The notes under the pieces: generated by a model
What the model saw: only the letters and a program-made list of their open reading frames with translations
Told to the model about the DNA's origin: nothing
Databases searched by the model: none
From: Saprospiraceae bacterium
GTDB taxonomy: Bacteria; Bacteroidota; Bacteroidia; Chitinophagales; Saprospiraceae
Direction: 5' to 3'
Length of the DNA stretch: 64,000 nt
NCBI GenBank assembly: GCA_020436935.1
Contig: JAGQWX010000027.1
Location: forward strand, 1 to 64,000
Shown: positions 15,052 to 22,808 of the stretch, piece after piece
Numbering within the stretch: position 1 is the first letter of the stretch
Layout of the letters: each line of letters begins with the position of its first letter
Position numbers and translations under genes: made by a program

Positions 15052-15627
15052 ATGCATAAAGGCAGGCTGGAAGCATTCAGCGACGGTGTAATGGCCATCA
15101 TCATCACCATCATGGTTTTGGAAATAAAAGTGCCCCATGGCGAGCACATCAGTGACCTTTATCCGTTGATTCCGGTGGTGCTGAGTTATGTGTTGAGTTT
15201 TGTGTATTTGGGAATTTACTGGAACAATCACCACCATATGTTACAGACAGTCAAGCACATCTCCGGAAACATTCTTTGGGCAAATCTTCATTTGTTGTTC
15301 TGGTTGTCGCTAGTTCCTTTTGTTACAGCATGGATGGGAGAAAATCATTTTGCCAGGCAGCCTATGGCATTGTATGGATTCATCATGCTCATGGCAGCCA
15401 TTGCCTACTTTATTTTGCAGCAATGCATCATCAGAGAGCAGGGGGATTCTTCATTGCTAAAACAAGCAGTTGGGGATGACCTCAAGGGCAAAGTTTCACC
15501 CATATTGTACATCATTGGCATTGTTGGAAGTTGGTTCAGTCCGTGGATTGGAGGCGCAACGTACGTGTTGGTTGCGCTGATATGGCTGGCTCCCGATAAA
15601 AGGATTGAAAAGGTTTTGAAGGATTGA
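15052..15627 (+). CDS. TMEM175-family (DUF1211) potassium-channel-like protein
   Basis: A 191-residue membrane protein with about six helices. Helix 1 carries RLEAFSDGVMAIIITIMVLE, the FSDG signature of the TMEM175 family, whose bacterial members are single-repeat, tetrameric potassium channels. Helix 3 region IYWNNHHHMLQTVKHISGN is also family-typical. Length matches the bacterial form. The ATG at 15052 is natural. It follows the two-domain SRPBCC gene after 65 bases without an obvious terminator; whether it belongs to the ArsR-controlled unit is unclear. Confidence 0.9.
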   Translation: MHKGRLEAFSDGVMAIIITIMVLEIKVPHGEHISDLYPLIPVVLSYVLSFVYLGIYWNNHHHMLQTVKHISGNILWANLHLLFWLSLVPFVTAWMGENHFARQPMALYGFIMLMAAIAYFILQQCIIREQGDSSLLKQAVGDDLKGKVSPILYIIGIVGSWFSPWIGGATYVLVALIWLAPDKRIEKVLKD

Positions 15628-15702
15628 AACTAAGCTTTTAGCGGACAATGCAACTTTTTTGAAACCAGTTTATAAGATTTGCTCATTCAACAATATTCAA
15701 AT

Positions 15703-16170
15703 ATGGAGGCATTGCTAAAAAAAATGAATTTCAAGGATCATTCAAATGTGGTCATACTCAACATGCCGGAGGAAGGACTAGAAGAGTGGAAAACAGATTT
15801 CCCCAATGCTGCATTTGAGGTGGACGCCAATACCAAAAGCATTGATTTTGCAATAGCATTCTGCCTGTCTGCAGAAGATGTTGTGAAGTACGCGGCTAAA
15901 ATCATACCCTTGCTTTCTGAGGATGCTCCTTTGTGGTTTTGTTATGCGAAAGGAAGTTCAAAAAAGTACAAGAGTGCCATCAACAGAGACAATTGCTGGT
16001 CATCACTTGGCTCCTATAATATCGAACCAGTGCGTCAGATTGCCATTGATGACGATTGGTCAGCACTGAGATTCAGACCTGTACAATTCATTAAAAATAT
16101 GGCCAGAAATGATCAGATGACTTTGAGTGAAGCTGGTCGGGAAAAAGCATCAAAAGGCAAAAAACAATGA
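15703..16170 (+). CDS. Hypothetical protein, DUF3052-like
   Basis: A protein of about 155 residues from the ATG at 15703; the frame extends eight codons to a TTG at 15679, but the ATG reading (MEALLKKMNFKDHSNVVIL) looks more natural. Conserved-looking blocks are ALWFCYAKGSS-like (APLWFCYAKGSSKKYKSAIN) in the middle and QIAIDDDWSALRFRPVQFIK near the end. This order resembles DUF3052-type proteins, which are short, cytosolic and uncharacterised; the assignment is tentative. No membrane segments, and a lysine-rich tail. It stands between the TMEM175 gene and the convergent di-heme peroxidase gene, 36 bases away. Confidence 0.65.
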   Translation: MEALLKKMNFKDHSNVVILNMPEEGLEEWKTDFPNAAFEVDANTKSIDFAIAFCLSAEDVVKYAAKIIPLLSEDAPLWFCYAKGSSKKYKSAINRDNCWSSLGSYNIEPVRQIAIDDDWSALRFRPVQFIKNMARNDQMTLSEAGREKASKGKKQ

Positions 16171-16205
16171 TGGGTCATTTGCCTTTTGATTGAAAATTAA
16201 ACCTT

Positions 16206-17396
16206 TTATCTTCTTCTGAAGGGGTCAGAATACTTGGGATCTGTCAACATGGTTTCATCCGTCAGGGCAGCAAGAAATGCTTTTAATGCAAGTCTTTCGG
16301 CATCACTGAGGCTGATGAATTTAACTTTACCATCCGGAGTTTTGAATTTTACATCCAAATTTGCATTGGGCTTGATGCCTGAACTGTAATGATCAAGCAC
16401 CTCATCTATAGTCTTGAATCTGCCGTCATGCATGTATGGAGCAGTAAGCATAATGTTGCGAAGTGTGGGAATTCTAAATTTTCCATCAAAACCATTGTCT
16501 GCAGAAACCACGTCCAAACCAATATTGGTGGTACCCCTCAAATTCACAATGGAAGTGCTTGAAAGGTCTATAAAGTTCATACCGTATGCACCACCAGGGC
16601 CGTCATCTGCGGCAAAATTGCTGCCCGAATGACAAGAACCGCATTTTTCTAAAAAGACCTGTTTGCCGTGCAATTCAAATGTATTCAGTTGGCCTTTGTC
16701 AAATTTTGAATTGGAAGAAGTTATCGACGAAACAAACTGGGAAATGGCAACAGCTATTCTATCGGAAGTGATGTGCCTGTCGCCAAATGCTTTTTCAAAA
16801 AGAGGTCCATAGTAGTCAATATTGCGCACTTTTTCTTCCAATATGTCCAGTCTTTCCATGCCCATTTCAATGTGATTTTGTATGGGTTTCAGACTTAGAT
16901 CAAGAATTGAAACAGATCTTGAATCCCAAAACAGATTATTTTGAAGTATGGGATTGATGATTGACATTGAATTGCGTTCTGTCAGTTCACCCTGGAAGCC
17001 CTCGCTGAATGCCTTCCCGTCTGTGAATGCCAATTTTTGCTGGTGACAGGAAGCACAGGATATGGTATTGTTTTGAGATAGGCTTTTATCGTAAAATAGC
17101 ACCCTCCCCAATGTGGCGCCTTCGTCGGTGATTTCCTGTTTTATGCCACCTGGATTATTGATAAAACCTCCGGTGAATATAGGGTTGCTAAATGGGTCGA
17201 TGTTGATAAAATCTATTCTTGTGTTGATCTGTACCAGCCCTGGTACAGCATTGAACGGCAAAGTAATGTTTTTATAATCGTATGCTACTTCAGGCAATTC
17301 TGGATTTAGGCTGGGGGTACCATCGATGTTTTCTTTGGTGCAGGAATTAAGAAGAAACAGGCATGTGGCAAGATAGAGTAGGTGTCTCATTTCCAT
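16206..17396 (-). CDS. Di-heme cytochrome c peroxidase (MauG/CCP family) lipoprotein
   Basis: A MauG/bacterial cytochrome c peroxidase family protein with two haem c sites, CASCH in the N-terminal half and CGSCH in the C-terminal half. Further landmarks are GATLGRVLFYDKSLSQNNTI, SIINPILQNNLFWDSRS and TLRNIMLTAPYMHDGRF, the last including a haem-ligand methionine/histidine region. The start is ATG 17396 or 17390; an in-frame extension to 17438 seems unlikely because the signal sequence LLYLATCLFLLNSC, a lipoprotein type with cysteine near residue 19, follows the later starts directly. It would reduce hydrogen peroxide or oxidise a partner in the periplasm while anchored to a membrane. It is the last gene of a three-gene minus-strand run. 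Confidence 0.88.
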   Translation of the reverse strand: MEMRHLLYLATCLFLLNSCTKENIDGTPSLNPELPEVAYDYKNITLPFNAVPGLVQINTRIDFINIDPFSNPIFTGGFINNPGGIKQEITDEGATLGRVLFYDKSLSQNNTISCASCHQQKLAFTDGKAFSEGFQGELTERNSMSIINPILQNNLFWDSRSVSILDLSLKPIQNHIEMGMERLDILEEKVRNIDYYGPLFEKAFGDRHITSDRIAVAISQFVSSITSSNSKFDKGQLNTFELHGKQVFLEKCGSCHSGSNFAADDGPGGAYGMNFIDLSSTSIVNLRGTTNIGLDVVSADNGFDGKFRIPTLRNIMLTAPYMHDGRFKTIDEVLDHYSSGIKPNANLDVKFKTPDGKVKFISLSDAERLALKAFLAALTDETMLTDPKYSDPFRRR

Positions 17397-17461
17397 TTGA
17401 ATGGTTTTTATTTGGTTAAGACTACAGAATGTACCCAAATGGTTGGGTGTGATTGCAAGAT

Positions 17462-17638
17462 TTATCCAAAAAGTTTGGATTTTCCTCTTTCCCGGCTCAA
17501 TTTTCCGTCCCGGTCTATTTTAGGACCCATTTTTTCCTCATAGCCACATCCTTCTTTTACCTTACAAGATGTTACTGTTGAAATGCTGGCAAACATAAAA
17601 CTTAAGATCAGAAAGGAGAGAATGGTTTTGGTATTCAT
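17462..17638 (-). CDS. Very small lipoprotein (58 aa)
   Basis: A short open frame of 58 codons translates to a lipoprotein: MNTKTILSFLILSFMFASIS then TVTSC, with lipidation likely at Cys25, followed by KVKEGCGYEEKMGPKIDRDG and a tail KLSRERGKSKLF. A short cysteine-rich head and a GKSKLF-type tail are seen in small Bacteroidota lipoproteins that I recall but cannot name. It starts one base after the stop of the upstream outer-membrane gene and ends 65 bases before the peroxidase start, so the three genes are probably one operon. Role unknown; it could assist the haem protein or the barrel protein. Confidence 0.7.
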   Translation of the reverse strand: MNTKTILSFLILSFMFASISTVTSCKVKEGCGYEEKMGPKIDRDGKLSRERGKSKLFG

Positions 17639-17639
17639 G

Positions 17640-18290
17640 CTATTCGCCGTTGTAAATGATGAGTGAAAGTCCGTAAGTAGTTAACGATTCAGAATAAGAT
17701 TTATTGGTATTCAAGCGGTCAAACTGATACGAAGTGATGGGCAGACTATAATGGGGTCGCAGTGCAATTGCCGTGAAATTGGTGCGGTATTCGAGTTGAA
17801 TAAAAAATTGTGCAGTCCAATAGGGGGCTTTTTCGATGACTTCATACTTGGATTTATTGGCCGGAATGGTGGACATATTGAGGCGGTTATACTGAATTGC
17901 AGAACCAAAACTGAAGGCTCCCAGGTGCTGTTGCATACCAAGGTACAATCCATTGTTTTGCATTTTCCACTTTTCGTCGATTACAGTATTGGAGTCATTA
18001 AAGCGGCTTTGTTTCAAAACTCTGGGTTGGCCAAAGTTCCATCCCCCTTCAAACGCGGTTCCTGTGGAAAGCTTATACCTTAAGCCCAAATCCAAACCAC
18101 TCAGCACATGCACATCCTTGAATCCATCTACCAGGTTCACTCCAGCCACCGCATCTTTTTCATTCAGAAAACCATTGACTCCATCATAAGAGCCATAAGT
18201 AGAAAGAAAAGCTACTTTGATATTAAGCTGGCCCTTCAGACAAAACGGCAAGAGGATGGCAATAAGGAAAAGGAAGCTGAGTCTAGGCAT
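17640..18290 (-). CDS. Outer-membrane beta-barrel-like protein
   Basis: A 216-residue protein with a signal peptide (FLFLIAILLPFCLKGQ, cleavage near residue 20) and an alternating strand pattern rich in aromatic and small residues (LSGLDLGLRYKLSTGTAFEG, FFIQLEYRTNFTAIALRPHY). The family is not recognised. It is the first gene of the minus-strand run with the small lipoprotein and the di-heme peroxidase. An exact TACTTTTG -7 element lies on the minus strand at 18318-18311, 20 bases upstream of the ATG, so the operon probably starts there. Confidence 0.7.
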   Translation of the reverse strand: MPRLSFLFLIAILLPFCLKGQLNIKVAFLSTYGSYDGVNGFLNEKDAVAGVNLVDGFKDVHVLSGLDLGLRYKLSTGTAFEGGWNFGQPRVLKQSRFNDSNTVIDEKWKMQNNGLYLGMQQHLGAFSFGSAIQYNRLNMSTIPANKSKYEVIEKAPYWTAQFFIQLEYRTNFTAIALRPHYSLPITSYQFDRLNTNKSYSESLTTYGLSLIIYNGE

Positions 18291-18569
18291 CTATTTAATG
18301 GTTGTGTTTGCAAAAGTAGTACAAATGATGAGAATAGCACTTAGAAATCACATGGATTGCTTGAGAAATATGCCGAATGGAAAAGGATTTGTCCAATTAT
18401 CCGCGATTAAGTTTGAATTCTTCTGCCTTACAAATACATGCTAATAGGCCAGCTTCAACTGTGTTTTCAGCAGTGAAAAATTAAAATATAAAAACACAAC
18501 TAAAATGGACATTCCATATTCTGATCAGTATAATCGAAAATTTGTACTTTCGAAAAAAAAATTACTGAT

Positions 18570-19310
18570 ATGAGTTTCAAACTTTATGCCGCATTATTTT
18601 CAATGATCATTGCTGTCTTACTGGTCTCTTCCTGCAAAAGTGAGCAAAAAGACTCTGTCGAACTCGCGCCGGTAGAAATGGACACTGTGGCCGTAAGCAT
18701 TTTTGATGGAACATCGTTTGAAGGATGGAAACAATACAACTCCGATAGCATTGGCCCCAAGTGGACGATTGAAGATGGTGCAATTGTTGCTTCTGCCGAT
18801 GGAGAAATCGACAATACCGGGTTTGGACACTCGCTCATCACCGTCAAAGAATATGGTAATTTTGAATTGACCCTTGAATATAAGATTGCTAAGGGTGGGA
18901 ACAGTGGCATCATGTACCACGCTAAAGAAGATACAGCCTATGGTGAAGATTATGTTACTGGCCCGGAATTCCAACTTTTGGATGATGAATTTTCAAAAAC
19001 AGAAACGCTTCCAATAAAAATGGCTGCTTCATTGTATGACATGTACATTCCGGCTGAAACTAAAAAATTAAAGCCCCATACTGAGTGGAACAGCATCAAA
19101 CTGGTTTACAACAATGGTCATGTAGAGCACTGGCTCAATGGTGAAAAGGTATTGGAATATGAAGAGGGAACAGACGACTACAAGGCCAGAAAGGCAGTTT
19201 CCAAGTGGAAGGACAGTGAGATTTGGGGTAGTTTTAAGGAAGGACATATCGGGCTTCAGGATCATGGAGATGCCATCAGATTCCGCAATATCATGATAAG
19301 AGAGTTGTAG
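18570..19310 (+). CDS. DUF1080 (3-keto-disaccharide hydrolase-like) lipoprotein
   Basis: A 246-residue lipoprotein: signal sequence with lipobox LLVSSC (Cys22), a short linker, then a DUF1080 domain marked by IFDGTSFEGWKQYN, WTIEDGAIVA, YGNFELTLEYKIAKGGNSGI and GPEFQLLDDEF, ending GHIGLQDHGDAIRFRNIMIR. The domain has a concanavalin-like jelly-roll fold; characterised members hydrolyse 3-keto-glycosides. It would lie in the cell envelope facing the periplasm or outside. It stands alone, convergent with mqnD 14 bases away. A TACTTTCG element at 18545-18552 may be its promoter. Confidence 0.9.
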   Translation: MSFKLYAALFSMIIAVLLVSSCKSEQKDSVELAPVEMDTVAVSIFDGTSFEGWKQYNSDSIGPKWTIEDGAIVASADGEIDNTGFGHSLITVKEYGNFELTLEYKIAKGGNSGIMYHAKEDTAYGEDYVTGPEFQLLDDEFSKTETLPIKMAASLYDMYIPAETKKLKPHTEWNSIKLVYNNGHVEHWLNGEKVLEYEEGTDDYKARKAVSKWKDSEIWGSFKEGHIGLQDHGDAIRFRNIMIREL

Positions 19311-19324
19311 GCTAGACCGGCGAA

Positions 19325-20161
19325 TCAAATATCATCGATGTAGATGGGCCAGGTAGGTTGTTTTATGGACAACTTGTCTTCAATTTCATGGAACAAACGT
19401 GCTGCAGCCATTTTGCCCCTTGTCCCGACAGATTTACTGAATTCAGTTACATAAAGATCTATGTGTGATTTCATCACGTGCTCATCCATTTCCTGAGCAT
19501 GTTGTCTGACGATGTCCATGATTCTGCTTGGGTGTTCATAGGCATAATTAAGACTTGCCTCCACCAGGGCATTGACGCGTTGTTTGACATGTTCGGGTAG
19601 AGATCTTTTGATAGCTATTGCGCCTAGTGGGATAGGAGTAGACGTTTTCTCTTCCCAAAATTCACCCAGGTCAGTGACTTTGATCAGACCTTTTTCCTGG
19701 TAAGTAAATCTAGATTCATGGATGATAAGTCCAAAATCAAAACTTCCTTCAAGTACACCTTTTTCTATCTCAGCAAAGTGCACTTCCTGCTTTCTTTTGC
19801 AATTGGGGTAGGCTAATGAGAGCAATAAGTTGGCGGTGGTGTTTACCCCAGGAATGGCAATAGAAGAGTTTTCATCTGGTATTTTACCCGGCTGACTCGA
19901 CACAAGTAATGGCCCACAATTGTTTCCAAGCGCGCCTCCGGCAGTCAGCAATTGATATTGTTCAGACAACTTTGTGTATGCAAAATAGCTTACTTTAACC
20001 ACATCAAGGTCACCTGCCATCGCAGCTCTGTTGAGATATTCAACATCTTCAAGCAGGTATTGAAAGCCCAGAGTTTTGTCTTTGACATAGTCATTCATCA
20101 GAGCACCAAAAATGAAGGTATCATTGGGACAGGGCGAAAAACCTAATGTGAGAATATCCAT
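19325..20161 (-). CDS. mqnD: 1,4-dihydroxy-6-naphthoate synthase MqnD
   Basis: A 278-residue MqnA/MqnD-family protein. LTLGFSPCPNDTFIFGALMN at the N-terminus is the MqnD signature, and the later blocks AGGALGNNCGPLLVS, IAIPGVNTTANLLLSLAYPN and DFGLIIHESRFTY fit. MqnD converts cyclic dehypoxanthinyl futalosine to 1,4-dihydroxy-6-naphthoate in the futalosine pathway to menaquinone, so the organism probably uses that route and not the classical Men pathway. It is cytosolic. No other mqn gene is in the window. The upstream region has a TTTG/TACCTTTG promoter-like pair. Confidence 0.93.
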   Translation of the reverse strand: MDILTLGFSPCPNDTFIFGALMNDYVKDKTLGFQYLLEDVEYLNRAAMAGDLDVVKVSYFAYTKLSEQYQLLTAGGALGNNCGPLLVSSQPGKIPDENSSIAIPGVNTTANLLLSLAYPNCKRKQEVHFAEIEKGVLEGSFDFGLIIHESRFTYQEKGLIKVTDLGEFWEEKTSTPIPLGAIAIKRSLPEHVKQRVNALVEASLNYAYEHPSRIMDIVRQHAQEMDEHVMKSHIDLYVTEFSKSVGTRGKMAAARLFHEIEDKLSIKQPTWPIYIDDI

Positions 20162-20214
20162 GCAATTCTAATTTTTACCTTAACAAGACCGAAAACAAGA
20201 TCGGTATTCCTTAC

Positions 20215-20243
20215 CAAAGGTATAAGTTTTCATTTGGTTCAAA
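20215..20243 (-). promoter_or_regulatory. Candidate mqnD promoter
   Basis: On the minus strand, TTTG (20243-20240) and an exact TAnnTTTG element, TACCTTTG (20222-20215), are separated by 17 bp, slightly shorter than the usual 19-21. The leader to the mqnD ATG would be about 48 bases. Confidence 0.4.
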
Positions 20244-20441
20244 CTTTACTTTTTTAAAATCAAAATAGTTAAAGTCATGTTTATTTAATGTTCAATTGAA
20301 AATCTGGCAATAGAAGTCGATTTCTGAGAGGTAACCAATACCAAGCGTATCTAATAATTCGTTTTCACTTGCCAGGGCTGCTTTGGCAAATCATTGTCTA
20401 TGCTTTCCAAAATGATTTTACCTTTGTCACCACAAGCTTTT

Positions 20442-22742
20442 ATGAGATTGCAAAAAATCATCCTTTTTTTATCATTCATGCTTTCACAATCCCTCTTTGC
20501 CCAACAAGGTGGTAAAATTGGTGACTGGTTTACTTATCTCCCCAAAAGGGAAGGCAGCTGGGTGACACAAAGCACAGATAACATATATTACAGCACAGGC
20601 AGATCAATAGTTGTTTTTGATAAAACGGACTTGTCTTACAGCGAAATCAGCAGGATGGATGGACTGACGGAGACGCTCATCTCAAAGTTGCGATATGACG
20701 ATTTCAATAAACAACTGTTTGTATTGTACCAATCCGGTGGAATAGATATACTCCACGAAGATGGCAGTGTGACCTACATAGGTGATATTAGAAATAACGC
20801 CAACATCATAGGGCGCAAACAGATCAACGACCTTTATATTCTCAATGAAAATACGGGGTACCTGTCTACAGATTTTGGAATCGTGGAGTGGGACCTGAAA
20901 AGCCTGGATTTTAGGTTTACCACTTTTACCCCTTTTCCGGTGAATAATGTCAGGGCTTCAAACTCCACTTTGTTCGCTGCGACAGAAGACGGTTTGTTTT
21001 ATATACCCCTGGCTGATCAAAATAAAATCAATTTCTCCAGATGGCAACTGCTGAGTGGTAACAATGGGCTACCGGCTTCATACACAGCAGCAGTCGTGGA
21101 AGTATTCAATGGAGAAGTATATGTGGGCATCAATGACGTGGTCTATAAATCTGGAAGTAATCTTTTGTTTTCAAGGCTCAACATCACCATCGGCCAGCAA
21201 TTTGACCTGATATTTTTGTCATCAGAAGGTACACATCTGCTCATAGGCTTCAGGGATCAGGAATTTAGTTCAAAGATTTTTGCCATGAATGCTCAGGGAA
21301 CTTTTCTGGATGCAGGAGGCGGTTGTCCCAACAGGGTACTTTACGGCATTGAAGACCAGTCCCAGAGAATTTGGTTTGCAGACATCTGGAGGACATTCAG
21401 ATTCACAACCTCAGGTATCAATGCAGGCTGCAGGATGCTGGAATTTGATTCACCATTTTCATACACCAATAGTCAAATAGAAATCCTTGGTGATAAAGTG
21501 TTGTTCGCCAGTGGAGGAGCCTCCATTGATAATTTCGCGCAACTGTCCAACCGGAATGGAATTTATGTGCTTGAAAATGGATCCTGGGTTAATGTAACGG
21601 GAGCATTCATCAATGAAATAGATCAAAAGGATTTCCTCAATTTTGTATCTGTTGCCGGTGATCCTGATAAGAATAAATTTTATGCTGCAAGCTTCTACAA
21701 TGGCATCATGACCTTTGATTTTGATGAAAATAAAGTAGAGCTCTTAGGGGCAGACAAAATCCCAATAACCGACAGAGTATCGTTTGTCACTTTTGATAAG
21801 AAAAAGCAATTGTGGGGCACTGCTTATTTATCGGGCAGGCCCATCATCGCAAGAACGGAAGATGGTAACTGGTTTTCGTTTTCACCTCCGATTGCCAATA
21901 AAGCCATAGCCAAGATTGCTGTCGATGACAACAATTATAAGTGGTTTACTGTCAATGGCAACCCGGGTGGAGTTCTCGTCCTGGATGAAGGAGAAAAAAT
22001 CAATGACCCTACTGACGACCGATACAAGTATTTTGACCAAAGCAATTCTGTCTTGACCGGGGGGACAATCTTTTCCATCAAAACGGACATCGATGGTGCT
22101 GTTTGGGTGGGAACCAATCAGGGACCTGTCGTATTTGACTGCGACCCGTTTGACGAAAATTGCCAGGGTGGACTCATCAAGGTACTGCAGGACAGCATCC
22201 CTGCAATTTTATTGGAGACAGAAGACGTTCTCGCCATAGAGTTTGACGGAGGCAACAGGAAGTGGTTTGGCACCAGAAACGGTATTTTTGTACAAAGTGC
22301 AGACGGACTTCAACAAGAGCTCAGATTTACCATGGAAAATTCTGTATTACTCGACAATACCATTACAGCACTCAAGTTTGATGGAAAAACGGGATTGATG
22401 TACATTGGAACGGCACAAGGCATGCAGGCTTATCAGACTGAAACTCAGGCTGCTCAGCGCAGGCATTCTTCTGATGTGTATGCCTTCCCAAATCCCGTGA
22501 GACCCGAGTATTCAGGACCAATTTCGATCAGAGGTTTAGGCAGAGATGCCAATGTAAAAATAACAGATCTCGATGGCCGTCTGGTTTATGAAACCGATGC
22601 CCTTGGAGGTCAGGCGACCTGGGACGGCAAGGACTACACCGGTGCCAAAGCACCACCCGGAGTTTACCTGGTTTTTAGTTCTTCTCAGGTAGATTTTGAA
22701 ACCCAGGATGCGTATGTGATCAAGATATTGATCATGAACTGA
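20442..22742 (+). CDS. porZ: PorZ-like type IX secretion beta-propeller protein
   Basis: A 766-residue secreted protein (from ATG 20442; the frame is open to 20394 but the signal peptide IILFLSFMLSQSLFAQ follows the later ATG). After it come two beta-propeller regions made of two-component-regulator-type repeats (GDWFTYLPKREGSWV near the start; later ITALKFDGKTGLMYIGTAQG), and a C-terminal domain with VYAFPNPVRPEYSGPISIRG and the FlgD-like WDGKDYTGAKAPPGVYLV. This order and length match PorZ, part of the type IX secretion attachment complex, which helps deliver anionic lipopolysaccharide to the sortase PorU at the cell surface. It is alone here; the neighbouring BatA-like gene starts 66 bases on. 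Confidence 0.78.
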   Translation: MRLQKIILFLSFMLSQSLFAQQGGKIGDWFTYLPKREGSWVTQSTDNIYYSTGRSIVVFDKTDLSYSEISRMDGLTETLISKLRYDDFNKQLFVLYQSGGIDILHEDGSVTYIGDIRNNANIIGRKQINDLYILNENTGYLSTDFGIVEWDLKSLDFRFTTFTPFPVNNVRASNSTLFAATEDGLFYIPLADQNKINFSRWQLLSGNNGLPASYTAAVVEVFNGEVYVGINDVVYKSGSNLLFSRLNITIGQQFDLIFLSSEGTHLLIGFRDQEFSSKIFAMNAQGTFLDAGGGCPNRVLYGIEDQSQRIWFADIWRTFRFTTSGINAGCRMLEFDSPFSYTNSQIEILGDKVLFASGGASIDNFAQLSNRNGIYVLENGSWVNVTGAFINEIDQKDFLNFVSVAGDPDKNKFYAASFYNGIMTFDFDENKVELLGADKIPITDRVSFVTFDKKKQLWGTAYLSGRPIIARTEDGNWFSFSPPIANKAIAKIAVDDNNYKWFTVNGNPGGVLVLDEGEKINDPTDDRYKYFDQSNSVLTGGTIFSIKTDIDGAVWVGTNQGPVVFDCDPFDENCQGGLIKVLQDSIPAILLETEDVLAIEFDGGNRKWFGTRNGIFVQSADGLQQELRFTMENSVLLDNTITALKFDGKTGLMYIGTAQGMQAYQTETQAAQRRHSSDVYAFPNPVRPEYSGPISIRGLGRDANVKITDLDGRLVYETDALGGQATWDGKDYTGAKAPPGVYLVFSSSQVDFETQDAYVIKILIMN

Positions 22743-22808
22743 CGAATTATAAAAGTTTTATGATGTAACAGTGTGAAGACCAAAAAGTAAATCTATTTTT
22801 GTATCGCT

